A DNA stretch of 64,000 bases from Mycobacterium sp. D16R12 (GCF_002013465.1 NZ_MAFC01000031.1:20324-84323); one strand, 5' to 3'; numbered from the stretch's first letter, positions 52,313 to 61,329 are shown. Program-made: numbers and translations. The notes: generated by a model not told the origin, from the sequence alone.

Positions 52313-52789
52313 ATGAAGCGTGGGCTTGTGGTCGCCATTGGCGGCGCGGCGATTATCGCCGCAGGTCTGGTCGGCTGTTCGAGCGATAAGGACAAATCCG
52401 AGACCAAGGGCACCACTGTGAGCAACGGCGCCGGCGCGGTTGCCACCAACAGCAGCGCGAAGGTCGTCATCGACGGCAAGGAACAGAAGATCGAAGGTGC
52501 TGTCATCTGCCAGGCCTCGAACGGCAACGTCAACATCGTCATCGGCAGCGGCGCTCAGGGCTTCGGCGCTGTGGTGACGGACGGCGATTCACCGACGGTG
52601 AAGTCCGCGGGCCTGGGCAGCCTGAGCGGGCAGTCGCTGGCCTTCTCCGAGGGCACCCCCGGAGCGAGCGCGAAGGTCACCAAGGACGGCAAGAAGTACC
52701 ACATCGAAGGCACCGCCATCGCTGTGGACATGGCCAACCCCATGCAGCCCACCAACAAGCCATTCGAAATCGAGGTCACCTGCCCATAG
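52313..52789 (+). CDS. lpqH: LpqH family lipoprotein (19 kDa antigen)
   Basis: Lipoprotein of 158 residues. Signal peptide with lipobox LVGC (Cys22), a Ser/Thr-rich linker (KGTTVSNGAGAVATNSS) of the kind often glycosylated, then the LpqH beta domain (AKVVIDGKEQKIEGAVICQASNGNVNIVIG; YHIEGTAIAVDMANP; FEIEVTCP with the paired Cys). The family is a surface-exposed TLR2 agonist in M. tuberculosis. The start follows AAGGAG. A strong hairpin lies 27 bp past the stop. Confidence 0.93.
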   Translation: MKRGLVVAIGGAAIIAAGLVGCSSDKDKSETKGTTVSNGAGAVATNSSAKVVIDGKEQKIEGAVICQASNGNVNIVIGSGAQGFGAVVTDGDSPTVKSAGLGSLSGQSLAFSEGTPGASAKVTKDGKKYHIEGTAIAVDMANPMQPTNKPFEIEVTCP

Positions 52790-52815
52790 GGCACGCGATT
52801 CCGATCTAGCGCGCT

Positions 52816-52875
52816 ATCGAGTGCGAGCCTCCCGCGGAAATCACGCCAAGAACCCGCGCCAGACTCGCACTCGAT
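52816..52875 (+). terminator. Terminator hairpin after lpqH
   Basis: Arms ATCGAGTGCGAG (52816-52827) and CTCGCACTCGAT (52864-52875) are perfect 12-base inverted copies. The loop holds a nested CGCGG/CCGCG pair. It lies 27 bp after the lpqH stop with no gene until sepH at 53055, so transcription probably ends here. The rest of the gap to 53055 shows only a likely sepH promoter and the GAGGAGGA ribosome site. Confidence 0.62.
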
Positions 52876-53054
52876 TCGCGTTATCGGCACCAAGCCGCCC
52901 GCAGCGGCAAACAACATCTGCCACACGCGTCACATAGCGCGAACAGTCCGTAAAAGCAAGTAGCGCCCACCCCCGCGTGTCACCGCAGAAGGGCCCTCTA
53001 CCTGCACTAAGGTCCGGAGAACTGGGGCATCCAGTCCAGGGCGAGGAGGACATC

Positions 53055-53879
53055 GTGCGCGAACTGAAAGTCATCGGCTTGTCGGCCGACGGCAAGCGAG
53101 TGGTCTGCCAAGACGCCAACGGCGCTGACAAGTTCGTCATCGATGCCGACGACAGACTCCGCGCAGCTGCCCGGCGCGATCTGTCCCGTCTGGGACAGAT
53201 CGAGATCGAAATGGAGAGCTCGTTGCGACCCCGGGAAATTCAGGCTCGCATCCGGGCCGGCGCCACCGTCCAGCAAGTCGCCACCTCCGCCGGAGTCGAT
53301 GTCGCCCGGATCGAACGGTTCGCCCATCCCGTATTGCTGGAACGTCAGCGCGCAGCGGAGATGGCCACTGCGGCCCACCCCGTCCGCAACGATGGGCCCA
53401 CGGTCAACACGCTCGCCGATACCGTCGCCGGCGCGATGTTCGCGCGGGGACTCGACCCCGACGGCATTGAATGGGATGCCTGGAAGGTCGAGGACGGCCG
53501 GTGGACGGTCCAGCTGCTGTGGCGTGCCGGCCGATCGGACAACAAGGCACATTTCCGTTTCACTCCCGGGGCACATGGCGGCACGGTGACCGCGCTCGAC
53601 GATTCCGCACGCGAGCTCATCGACCCGACATTCACCCGCAGCCTGCGCACCGTCGCGCCGGTAGCTCCCCTCCTCCCCGAGCCCGAGCCGGAATTGTTCA
53701 ACGAGCGCTCCGCGCCGCAACCCGAACCGGTCCGCGAACCCGAAGCCGAAACCGTGGTGGGCGAGGAACACACCAACGTCCAGCCGGCACCCGCACCGCG
53801 GCGCTCACGCCGAAGCAAGCCGACGGTACCCACCTGGGAAGACGTACTGCTGGGCGTTCGCTCGAGCGGCCAGAACTAG
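53055..53879 (+). CDS. sepH: Cell division protein SepH
   Basis: Protein of 274 residues from the GTG at 53055, preceded by GAGGAGGA. N-terminal DUF3071 domain (RELKVIGLSADGKRVVCQD; EIQARIRAGATVQQVATSAGVDVARIERFAHPVLLERQRAA) contains a helix-turn-helix-like part. A Pro/Glu-rich linker leads to a basic, Arg-rich C-terminus (RRSRRSKPTVPTWEDVLLG). SepH in actinobacteria is reported to bind FtsZ and promote its filament assembly. Counterpart of Rv0883c. Convergent with the DUF2537 gene. Confidence 0.92.
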   Translation: MRELKVIGLSADGKRVVCQDANGADKFVIDADDRLRAAARRDLSRLGQIEIEMESSLRPREIQARIRAGATVQQVATSAGVDVARIERFAHPVLLERQRAAEMATAAHPVRNDGPTVNTLADTVAGAMFARGLDPDGIEWDAWKVEDGRWTVQLLWRAGRSDNKAHFRFTPGAHGGTVTALDDSARELIDPTFTRSLRTVAPVAPLLPEPEPELFNERSAPQPEPVREPEAETVVGEEHTNVQPAPAPRRSRRSKPTVPTWEDVLLGVRSSGQN

Positions 53880-53892
53880 GTGCGGTTGCGCT

Positions 53893-54204
53893 CTAGGTGA
53901 TCAGGGCCGTCACCATGGCGGCCACCCATCCACCGGCGATCCCGATCGCAATGCCCAGCACGAACCATCGCAGCACCGGATGCTCCCGCCAACCCCACAA
54001 TGTTGGCGAAAGACCACCCACTGCAACAACATTGAGCAGAACCGCCCACAGTGGATGCACATGCGCCAGACCGAGACTCAGCACCACCACACCCACCGCG
54101 ACCACCACGGCCACACACATCGCCGAGACGATGCCCTCGGCCCACGGGGTATCGGAGTCCGCCGAGCCTTCCGCTCTCCGCGCGGGCTGGGGTTCGCCGG
54201 TCAT
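53893..54204 (-). CDS. DUF2537 membrane protein (Rv0882-type)
   Basis: Protein of 103 residues. After a polar N-terminus (about 22 residues) come three hydrophobic stretches (GIVSAMCVAVVVAVGVVVLSLG; WAVLLNVVAVGGLSP; WFVLGIAIGIAGGWVAAMVTAL). Function unknown; conserved in this gene order. Its ATG overlaps the methyltransferase stop by four bases, so it is the last gene of the MFS-SpoU transcript. Confidence 0.82.
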   Translation of the reverse strand: MTGEPQPARRAEGSADSDTPWAEGIVSAMCVAVVVAVGVVVLSLGLAHVHPLWAVLLNVVAVGGLSPTLWGWREHPVLRWFVLGIAIGIAGGWVAAMVTALIT

Positions 54205-55013
54205 GGCGCGAGCCTAGCGCGCTCATAGAACGCCAACGCGGCGGCGGTGGCCACGTTCAGCGAGTCAGTGCCGTTGGCCATGGGAATGCGCACTCGAAAA
54301 TCGCTGGCACGCAGTGCAACATCGGTCAATCCCGGGCCCTCCGCACCCACCATCAGCGCCACCTTCTCCCCCTGTAAGTGCGGTATCGCTTCAGCCAACG
54401 CCTGCGAGTCCCCGGCGGGCGTCATCGCCAGCAATCGGAATCCATTGTCCCGCAACCTGTACAGCGACTTTGGCCATTCCGGAAGGCGAGCGAACGGCAC
54501 CAGCAACGCGTGCCCCATCGACACCCGCACCGCCCTCCGATACAGCGGGTCGGCACAGCCACTGCCGAAGAACACCGCGTCCACTCCCATTCCCGCAGCG
54601 TTGCGGAAGATCGAGCCCAGATTCTCGTGGTCGTTGACACCCTCCAGCACCGCCACCGTGCGTGCGTTCTGCATCAGCTCGGTCGCCGACAGTTCCACGG
54701 GACGCCTCGCCGCGGCCAGCACCCCGCGGTTGAGATGAAAGCCGACAACCTCCGCCATGACCTCGGCACTTGCCCGGTAGTAGGGAACATCGACAGGTTC
54801 GAGATCGGCTGCGAGCTCGGTCAATCGACGGTCGGTACCCAAAAGGGCGAAGGGGGCGAACCGTGAGGCCACCATGCGCTGCACCACCAACACGCCCTCG
54901 GCGATCACCAGTCCCTTGCCGCTGGGCAGATCGGGCCTGCGGTCGACGCTGTTGAGATCGCGGAAGCTGTCCAACCGGGGGTCGGCAGCGTTGTCTACGT
55001 CAATGACCAGCAT
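54201..55013 (-). CDS. SpoU/TrmH-family RNA ribose methyltransferase
   Basis: SPOUT enzyme of 270 residues, counterpart of Rv0881. SAM-knot motifs: NDHENLGSIFRNAAGMGVDAVFFG (motif 1), LMVGAEGPGLTDVALRASDFRVRIPM (motif 2) and SLNVATAAALAFYE (motif 3). An N-terminal substrate-binding domain covers about 1-105. It should 2'-O-methylate a ribose in rRNA or tRNA; the site is not readable here. It starts directly after the MFS stop with no gap. Confidence 0.9.
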   Translation of the reverse strand: MLVIDVDNAADPRLDSFRDLNSVDRRPDLPSGKGLVIAEGVLVVQRMVASRFAPFALLGTDRRLTELAADLEPVDVPYYRASAEVMAEVVGFHLNRGVLAAARRPVELSATELMQNARTVAVLEGVNDHENLGSIFRNAAGMGVDAVFFGSGCADPLYRRAVRVSMGHALLVPFARLPEWPKSLYRLRDNGFRLLAMTPAGDSQALAEAIPHLQGEKVALMVGAEGPGLTDVALRASDFRVRIPMANGTDSLNVATAAALAFYERARLAP

Positions 55014-56336
55014 CTAGACCCGCCTCGCCAGCGGCGTCGGCTCACACACCGGGGTCGCGACCGGAGCAGGTGGAATGAGTCCGGCGCTGATCTGGCCGCC
55101 TTCCGGAACCACCTCGGCCACAACCGGACACGGATGACGGCGCAGGTACACCGCGCATGTCAGCCCCGCGGCCACCGATGCCACCCCGCCGATCAGCAGC
55201 GGCATCCGCCCGCCATGCAGATCGGCCAGCCACCCCACCAACGGGCTGCCCAGCGGGGTGCCACCCAGGAAAGCCACCATGTAGATGCCCATCACCCTTC
55301 CTCGCAGCTGCGAATCCACCGACAGCTGAATGATATTCATCGCCGACGTGGTGAACGTCAGCGCGAGCAGACCCGTCGGGATGAGCGCGACCGCCACCGA
55401 CAGGTAGGAGGGCATCGCACTGACGACGGCCTCGGAAACCCCGAAAGCCATAGCGGCGCTGTAGAACAAATTCATCCGCACCTTCTCGGTGCGCCGGGCA
55501 GCCAGGGTGGCACCTAGCAGTGTGCCGATCGCCAGGGCCGTCGACAGCAGCCCATATGACTCCGCGCCGCGGCCGAAAGTCTCTCGCGCCAGCACGGCAA
55601 GCGTGAGCGAGAAGTTCAGCCCGAACGTCGAGACCAGAAATACCGTAAGCATGATCATGAACAAGTCACGTCGGTGCCATACATACGAGAATCCCTGGCG
55701 CAGTTGCCCCTTGGCAGGAGGAACCGGATCACTCGGGTGCAGCTCATCGGGTTGCATACGCCACAGCGCGATTCCCACACCGATGAAACTGACGAAGTTC
55801 AGCAGGAAGACCCAGCCGGTGCCGACCAGCCCGATCAGTACACCGGAGACCGCCGGCCCGATGACGCCCGCAAGGTTGAACACCATCGAATTGAGCCCGA
55901 CCGCGTTGGGCAGGTGCTCCGGACCCACCATCTCGATGGTGAAGGACTGCCGGGTGGGCCCCTCGATCGCCGCGGCGCATCCCATCGCGAAGGCCACCGC
56001 CATCACATGCCAGATCCGGACCAGCCCGGTGACCTGCAAGAGGCCCACCGTCAACGCGAACAGCGCCATCAGTGCCTGGGTGACCATGAGCATCCGCCGC
56101 TTGTCGTAGCGATCGGCCAGCATCCCGCCCCACACCGACAGCAAGAGCGTCGGCCCGAACTGCAGCGCCATCACGACACCGAGCAGGAAGGCGTTGCCGT
56201 GCGAGAGGTCCAGGACCAGCCAATCCTGCGCCACTCGCTGCATCCACGTCCCGACGAGCGACACCATCTGGCCGCTGATCCACAGCCGATAGTTGCGTGT
56301 GCGCAGCGATACGAATATCCCGCCGCGGTCAGCCAC
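55014..56336 (-). CDS. MFS transporter (MFS_3 type)
   Basis: Protein of 440 residues with about 12 helices. Typical start SLRTRNYRLWISGQMVSLVGTWMQRVAQDWLVLDL, motif A GGMLADRYDKRRMLM, and GPTRQSFTIEMVGPEHLPNAVGLNSM. Start GTG 56336. TAAAAT (56350-56345) lies eight bases upstream as a -10 box, so it can be transcribed apart from the MarR gene whose stop is 34 bp upstream. Substrate unknown; pairing with MarR suggests drug or metabolite export. Confidence 0.87.
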   Translation of the reverse strand: MADRGGIFVSLRTRNYRLWISGQMVSLVGTWMQRVAQDWLVLDLSHGNAFLLGVVMALQFGPTLLLSVWGGMLADRYDKRRMLMVTQALMALFALTVGLLQVTGLVRIWHVMAVAFAMGCAAAIEGPTRQSFTIEMVGPEHLPNAVGLNSMVFNLAGVIGPAVSGVLIGLVGTGWVFLLNFVSFIGVGIALWRMQPDELHPSDPVPPAKGQLRQGFSYVWHRRDLFMIMLTVFLVSTFGLNFSLTLAVLARETFGRGAESYGLLSTALAIGTLLGATLAARRTEKVRMNLFYSAAMAFGVSEAVVSAMPSYLSVAVALIPTGLLALTFTTSAMNIIQLSVDSQLRGRVMGIYMVAFLGGTPLGSPLVGWLADLHGGRMPLLIGGVASVAAGLTCAVYLRRHPCPVVAEVVPEGGQISAGLIPPAPVATPVCEPTPLARRV

Positions 56337-56344
56337 GGGAGATC

Positions 56345-56375
56345 ATTTTAGAGACTAACGAGATTGTCAGCTAAC
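56345..56375 (-). promoter_or_regulatory. MFS promoter with repeated GTTAG (likely MarR site)
   Basis: Reading the minus strand, GTTAG occurs at 56375-56371 and 56359-56355, 16 bases apart, followed by the -10 box TAAAAT (56350-56345). One repeat overlaps the MarR stop codon. The repeats occupy the -35 side, where a MarR dimer would block the promoter. The binder is inferred. Confidence 0.42.
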
Positions 56376-56802
56376 CGTTTTCATTGACCAGCGCCGATAG
56401 CAGGTCAGTCGCCTGCCGCAGCACCGCTCGTTGATCCGGAGTGAAATCGTCCAGGTGCTCGCGCAGCCATTCCTCACGGGCGCTGCGATCAGCCAGCACG
56501 ATGTCTGCACCTGCCTCTGACAGTGAGACAACTACCTGGCGACCGTCGGTCGGATGCGCCGAACGCTCCACCAGCCCGAGCTCGGCCAGCGAAGCGATCA
56601 CCCGCGTCATCGACGGCGGCTGCACGCGCTCGCGGGCAGCCAGCGCGCCCGGCGTCATCGCGCCCTCGTTGAGCAACGTTGCCAATGCCGACAACTGCGT
56701 CAACGAGACCGGCGAATCGGCACGACGGAACCGCAGATGCCGGGCCAGGCGAATGACAACAAGCGACAGATCGCTGGCCAACCGGGCATCGGGGTCGCTC
56801 AC
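56371..56802 (-). CDS. MarR-family regulator (Rv0880-type)
   Basis: Protein of 143 residues, equal to the length I recall for Rv0880. Winged helix: VSLTQLSALATLLNEGAMTPGALAARERVQPPSMTRVIASLAELGLVERS, with wing HPTDGRQVVVSLSEAGADIV. It is followed on the same strand by an MFS gene it may repress. Divergent from the DUF2530 gene, 80 bp apart. Confidence 0.9.
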   Translation of the reverse strand: MSDPDARLASDLSLVVIRLARHLRFRRADSPVSLTQLSALATLLNEGAMTPGALAARERVQPPSMTRVIASLAELGLVERSAHPTDGRQVVVSLSEAGADIVLADRSAREEWLREHLDDFTPDQRAVLRQATDLLSALVNENG

Positions 56803-56882
56803 GGCCCAAACCTTACGGCACGTCCAGGGCTTTCACAGGGACCTAGCCCGGTGTAGTTCTTCCCACGTATGCTGCGCATCTA

Positions 56883-57128
56883 GTGGATACCCCCGCGCTC
56901 CAACCGCCCCCGCTCCCGGCCGCACTGCTCAATCCGTGGCCGGTTGTCGTCGCAGGCACCCTGCTGTGGCTGGTTGCCAACATCCTTGCCTTCACCGTTC
57001 CAGCGTTCGAAAGCTGGCGTCCCATAACACTCGCCGGACTCGGCACGGGCGCGCTGGGCACCATCATCGTTCTGCTCCAAGTGCGTGCGGTGCGGCGTGG
57101 CTCACGCGGTGCGCAAACCGGCTTGTAG
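56883..57128 (+). CDS. DUF2530 small membrane protein (Rv0879c-type)
   Basis: Protein of 81 residues with two membrane helices (PWPVVVAGTLLWLVANILAF and PITLAGLGTGALGTIIVLLQ) and a basic tail RAVRRGSRGAQ. The start is a GTG at 56883. Function unknown; conserved in position. Confidence 0.8.
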   Translation: MDTPALQPPPLPAALLNPWPVVVAGTLLWLVANILAFTVPAFESWRPITLAGLGTGALGTIIVLLQVRAVRRGSRGAQTGL

Positions 57129-57169
57129 CTCGAAAAACCCGTAAACACCCCGGAAAGAGGAGCAAACTC

Positions 57170-57631
57170 ATGCCCAACGCATCACTGCTGGAAGCCGCCG
57201 TCGAGATCAATGCGCCGGTGGAAAAGGTATGGGGATTGATCGCCGACCTGGAGAACATGCCGCGGTGGAGCCCGCAGACCCGCAAGATGTTTGTGCGCGG
57301 ACCTGTGCAGGCGGGCACCAACGTCATCAACTACAACCGCAAGGGCTGGAAGGTGTGGCCGACCCGGGCCGTGCTCACCGCCGTCGAGCCCAACAGGCGC
57401 CTGGCCTGGCACGTCAAGGACAACCTGAGCGAGTGGAGCTACGAGCTCGAGCCCACCGCGGCCGGTGGCACCAGGGTGACCGAGCGTCGGGTGATGGGTG
57501 ACAAGCGGTCGCCCATCTCCACCAACCTGCAGAATTTGATGCTCGGCGGGACCGAAGTGTTCGACGAGGCGCTCCTGGAAGGCATGCGGACCTCGCTATC
57601 GCGGATCAAGGATGCCGCGGAAAACGCCTAG
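57170..57631 (+). CDS. SRPBCC/polyketide cyclase-like lipid-binding fold protein
   Basis: Protein of 153 residues with a START-like fold: EAAVEINAPVEKVWGLIADLENMPRWSPQTRKMFV, a central beta sheet and the long C-terminal helix EVFDEALLEGMRTSLSRIKDAAE. Such proteins bind a hydrophobic ligand in a deep pocket; some are toxins (RatA-like) or cyclases. The ligand is unknown. The start follows AAGAGGAGC. The last four bases overlap the DUF3027 gene. Confidence 0.84.
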   Translation: MPNASLLEAAVEINAPVEKVWGLIADLENMPRWSPQTRKMFVRGPVQAGTNVINYNRKGWKVWPTRAVLTAVEPNRRLAWHVKDNLSEWSYELEPTAAGGTRVTERRVMGDKRSPISTNLQNLMLGGTEVFDEALLEGMRTSLSRIKDAAENA

Positions 57632-58365
57632 TCCGCCAGATCCAGAACGCCGTCGTCAAAGGGCTCGTACAACGGCATCGCGGAGTTGACCGGCTGCGGC
57701 GTATCGGAATGAGCGCCGCAGCCGTACTCGATGTGCACGACGCGGCCATCGGCCGCCATCGAGTTGGCGCATGCCCCGAACGCGACACCCAGTGACCCGG
57801 CCAGCGGCAGGTAGAAACCGCATGACCGGCACACCCGACGGGTGGCACGTGCCATGTCGGTATCCGGCCCCAAGTCGCCCTCGAACCACCGCTGCGCGGC
57901 GTCGACGCGCCCGGCCAGACTCAGCACCTGTTTACGCCCCAACCCGATCTCACCCGCGGTCTCGGTGACCTCTGGATCGCCGTTGTCGGTGTACCCAGGC
58001 ACCAATCGAGGATCATTGGGCGGCGGCGCGAGCAGATCGCCGGGGCCCAGATCGCCTGGGCGGATGCGCTGGTCCCAGGGGATCCAGTTCGGTGCGCGCA
58101 GCGCCTCGGTGCCCGGAACAAGCACCACCTCACTCACGGTGGCGGCGATCGCACCCGGTGGGGCGGCCATCACCACCTCCCAGTGCCATCCGCGGTACCC
58201 CGGCAGCTCAGCCTCGAATCGGTGGGTCAACGCGTGCAGATCAGTGCTCTCGGAGGAGGCCCCGAGGTACTTGCCCACGGTTTCCCCACTGAACTCGACG
58301 ATGGCTGTACGAGCCTGGTCGATACAGGTGTAAAGGGCGTCGCGGCCGGAGATAGTGATGTCCAT
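57628..58365 (-). CDS. DUF3027 protein (Rv0877-type)
   Basis: Protein of 245 residues from the ATG at 58365. It carries a CxxC and a later C-x-H pair (RVCRSCGFYLP ... YGCGAHSDTPQ) that could bind zinc, and the conserved WHWEVVMAAPPGAIAATVSEVVLVPG and PNWIPWDQRIRPGDLGPGDLL. Function unknown. A start at 58395 would add ten residues. Divergent from the MFS gene at 58403, 37 bp apart. Confidence 0.85.
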   Translation of the reverse strand: MDITISGRDALYTCIDQARTAIVEFSGETVGKYLGASSESTDLHALTHRFEAELPGYRGWHWEVVMAAPPGAIAATVSEVVLVPGTEALRAPNWIPWDQRIRPGDLGPGDLLAPPPNDPRLVPGYTDNGDPEVTETAGEIGLGRKQVLSLAGRVDAAQRWFEGDLGPDTDMARATRRVCRSCGFYLPLAGSLGVAFGACANSMAADGRVVHIEYGCGAHSDTPQPVNSAMPLYEPFDDGVLDLAD

Positions 58366-58402
58366 CGCTGACCATCTTCTCACCGTGGGGGACAATTGAT
58401 GC

Positions 58403-60103
58403 GTGCGGGACGACTACGCGCGGTTCGGGAACCGCCAATCAGGTAGTGACTCCCCATCTCGTCGCCGTAATCAGGATGCGCGCGACGCCAACTCCCACCC
58501 CGGTATGGCCAACTATCCGACGGGTGGCTCCCAGCGAGATCCTCTTCGCGCCAGCGGCTCATCGAAGCGCGATCCTGGTCGCCCAATCGGCTCATCGAAC
58601 CGGTACCTGCCGCCGCTCGGCGAGGAACGCCGGGAGCGGGTACGACGGCAGCCCCCGCCCGACCAGGACACCCCGCCGAAGCTGACGGTCACCCGGGTCG
58701 CCGCGATGCGTAGCCGTGAAATGGGCTCCCGGATGTACGGGCTGTTCCACAAGGCCGCGACGGCCGACGGCGCCGACAAATCGGGCCTGACCGCACTCAC
58801 CTATCCGGTGATGGCCAACTTCGCGGTGGATGCCGCGATGGCGGTGGCCCTCGCCAACACACTCTTCTTCGCCGCCGCCACCGCCGAGTCCAAGAGCAAG
58901 GTGGCGCTGTATCTGCTCATCACCATCGCGCCGTTCGCGGTCATCGCCCCGCTGATAGGTCCCGCGCTGGATCGTCTGCAACACGGGCGCCGGGTCGCAC
59001 TCGCCGCATCGTTTGGGCTGCGCATCGCGCTCGCCGTCATCATGATCGCCAACTACGACGGTGTCAGCGGCAGCTTCCCACCCTGGGTGCTGTATCCGTG
59101 CGCGCTATCAATGCTGGTGCTGTCCAAGTCCTTCGGCGTTTTACGGAGCGCCGTGACGCCGCGTGTGCTGCCTCCGACCATCGACCTGGTCCGGGTCAAC
59201 TCGCGGCTCACCACCTTCGGCCTGGTCGGCGGGACCATTGTGGGCGGTGCGATCGCCGGAGCCTTCGAGCTCTCATTCACCCGGCTGTTCCAACTGCCCG
59301 GAGCACTGTTCGTCGTTATGGCCGCCGCAGCGGTGGGCGCCTGGGCGTCCATGCGCATCCCGAAGTGGGTCGAAGTGACCGCCGGTGAGGTACCCACGAC
59401 TTTCGGCTATCACGGCGACGACGGCGAACACCCGACAATATTGCTTCGCCGCTCCCACAAGCAGCAGGACAAGATCCGCCAGCCACTGGGCCGCAACATC
59501 ATCACCGCGTTGTGGGGCAACAGCACCATCAAGGTGATGGTCGGTTTCCTCACCCTCTATCCGGCCTTCGTCGCCAAATCCCATGATGCGCACGGCTTCC
59601 AACAGCTCGCGATGCTGGGCATGATCGGCGCCGCCGCCGGTATCGGGAACTTCGCCGGCAATGCCACCAGCGCGCGACTCAAGCTCGGCCGTCCCGCCCT
59701 CCTCGTGGTGCGATGCGCCAGCGCGGTCACGGTGGTGGCGCTCGCGGCGGCCTTCGCCGGGGTGCTGGCGGTCGTGGTGTTCGCGACGCTGGTGACATCG
59801 GGGGTCAGCGCCATCGCGAAGGCATCACTGGACGCCTCGCTGCAGGATGACCTGCCCGAGGAATCCCGCGCATCGGCCTTCGGGCGTTCCGAGGCACTGT
59901 TGCAGCTGTCCTGGGTGCTCGGCGGCGCGATAGGCGTGATGATCTACACCGATCTATGGGTGGGTTTCACGGTGATATCGGCGGTACTCATCCTCGGCCT
60001 GGCGCAGACGCTGGCCAGCTTCCGCGGAGCCTCCTTGATTCCGGGCCTGGGCGGTAACCGCCCGGTGATGGCCGAACAAGAGGGTGGCAAGGTAGTCGCG
60101 TGA
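58403..60103 (+). CDS. MFS-like membrane protein with long polar N-terminus (Rv0876c-type)
   Basis: Protein of 566 residues from the GTG at 58403. The first 95 residues are polar, Arg/Ser/Pro-rich and probably disordered in the cytosol. About 12 helices follow, with the MFS loop IGPALDRLQHGRRVAL. The internal loop of about 60 residues between halves is also charged. Counterpart of Rv0876c; substrate unknown. Its stop overlaps the next gene's GTG (GTGA). Confidence 0.86.
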   Translation: MRDDYARFGNRQSGSDSPSRRRNQDARDANSHPGMANYPTGGSQRDPLRASGSSKRDPGRPIGSSNRYLPPLGEERRERVRRQPPPDQDTPPKLTVTRVAAMRSREMGSRMYGLFHKAATADGADKSGLTALTYPVMANFAVDAAMAVALANTLFFAAATAESKSKVALYLLITIAPFAVIAPLIGPALDRLQHGRRVALAASFGLRIALAVIMIANYDGVSGSFPPWVLYPCALSMLVLSKSFGVLRSAVTPRVLPPTIDLVRVNSRLTTFGLVGGTIVGGAIAGAFELSFTRLFQLPGALFVVMAAAAVGAWASMRIPKWVEVTAGEVPTTFGYHGDDGEHPTILLRRSHKQQDKIRQPLGRNIITALWGNSTIKVMVGFLTLYPAFVAKSHDAHGFQQLAMLGMIGAAAGIGNFAGNATSARLKLGRPALLVVRCASAVTVVALAAAFAGVLAVVVFATLVTSGVSAIAKASLDASLQDDLPEESRASAFGRSEALLQLSWVLGGAIGVMIYTDLWVGFTVISAVLILGLAQTLASFRGASLIPGLGGNRPVMAEQEGGKVVA

Positions 60104-60612
60104 AGGCAAAACTGGCGGCACTTGGCGCCGTCTTGGTGTTGACCGCTGCCGCGATGGTGGGGTTCATCGCCTGGCAGCTGCGCGAGCATAGAGAAGGCGC
60201 TGCGGACCGGCCCGAGATCAGTGCTTTCACCCATGGCACCGTCATCCATGCCGCGCCTTACCAGTACTGCGACAAGAACAAGCTGAACCAGTGTGACCCG
60301 CTGGGCCATACCGTCGAACTAGTCGTCAATGCCCATGAACCCGTGCAACTTTCGATAGATGGCCGGATCGCCAAGGCACCGTGGATGCTGTCCCGAATCT
60401 ACGCACCTGTGGGCGATGTCGATCACAAACGGGCCGAGTCAAGCGTGTACCGAGACCACCGGACCGCCGTGACGATCCCGACGGTCGACAGCGAGGGGCG
60501 GCGGCTGCTGGGCCTGGAGATCAAGCTCCCGACGGTGGTTCAGACCGAGACCGGCGATCTGATCGAGGTCACCCACGCCATCTGGTCTGTAGCCACCGTC
60601 TGGAAGAACTAG
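60100..60612 (+). CDS. DUF2771 membrane-anchored protein (Rv0875c-type)
   Basis: Protein of 170 residues. One N-terminal hydrophobic segment (LAALGAVLVLTAAAMVGFIAW), then an external beta-rich domain with one Cys pair (QYCDKNKLNQCDPLG). There is no lipobox, so a signal anchor is more likely than a lipoprotein. It overlaps the MFS-like gene by four bases, so the two are probably made together. Function unknown. Confidence 0.82.
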   Translation: MKAKLAALGAVLVLTAAAMVGFIAWQLREHREGAADRPEISAFTHGTVIHAAPYQYCDKNKLNQCDPLGHTVELVVNAHEPVQLSIDGRIAKAPWMLSRIYAPVGDVDHKRAESSVYRDHRTAVTIPTVDSEGRRLLGLEIKLPTVVQTETGDLIEVTHAIWSVATVWKN

Positions 60613-61304
60613 CGCCGCGCGCGATACTCAGCGCGCACCCGGGCGTCGAGATGCTCGGTGGCGTAACTAAGTGCCGTGCGGCCCATGGCCGCGGCATGCC
60701 GATCCAGGTACTCGATGAGCATCTCGGCGCCACAACGCTTTCCGGCCTCGCGCAGCATCCAGCCATAGGCCTTCTGAATGAGGTCGCGGCGGTCCCCGAT
60801 GACCAGCGGCGCCACCGCGAGAAGGGGTTGCGCATCACCACGCTTGGTGAAGGCGAAGGTTGCGATGATGCCCACCCGCCGACGCCAGAGGCCGTCATCC
60901 GCCGCCAGCTCTAGCAACAGCGAATAGTCCTGGCCAACAAGCCATTCCCCCAGAATCTGCTCTGCCGAGGAATCGACCAGGTCCCAGTTGTTCACCCGGC
61001 CGTCGCGAACCTGCTGCAGGTACATCTGTACCCAGGCTTCGCATTCGGCCCCCTCGGCGTGCGCGAACTCCCAGACCGACAAGATCAACCCGGTCAATCG
61101 GTGCTCGTGCACCTCGCTGGCCAGCAGCCGCACCACCGCGTCGCGTCCGATGCCGCGGAACTGCCGCGCGAGCTTGCGCTGATCCGGTACAGACACGCCG
61201 ATGAAGACATCGCCCTCGCCGTATTCACCAGGCCCGGTCTTGAAGAACCGTGCCGACTTCTTGGCCCGGCCGGAATCGCCGGCGGCATCAAGCGCCGCGA
61301 TCAC
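60609..61304 (-). CDS. AlkD-like DNA alkylation repair protein
   Basis: Protein of 231 residues made of HEAT-like helical repeats. Family motifs: KKSARFFKTGPGEYGEGDVFIGVSVPDQRKLARQF, NNWDLVDSSAEQILGEWL with the conserved Trp-Asp, and LIQKAYGWMLREAGKR. AlkD enzymes remove bulky or charged alkylated bases without flipping them. The start is a GTG at 61304 with a poor ribosome site; codons upstream (SSPRAED) also look protein-like, but no start codon precedes them before cspB. It ends four bases into the DUF2771 gene. Confidence 0.88.
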   Translation of the reverse strand: MIAALDAAGDSGRAKKSARFFKTGPGEYGEGDVFIGVSVPDQRKLARQFRGIGRDAVVRLLASEVHEHRLTGLILSVWEFAHAEGAECEAWVQMYLQQVRDGRVNNWDLVDSSAEQILGEWLVGQDYSLLLELAADDGLWRRRVGIIATFAFTKRGDAQPLLAVAPLVIGDRRDLIQKAYGWMLREAGKRCGAEMLIEYLDRHAAAMGRTALSYATEHLDARVRAEYRARR

Positions 61305-61329
61305 ATCTTCGGCGCGCGGGGAGCTCAGG

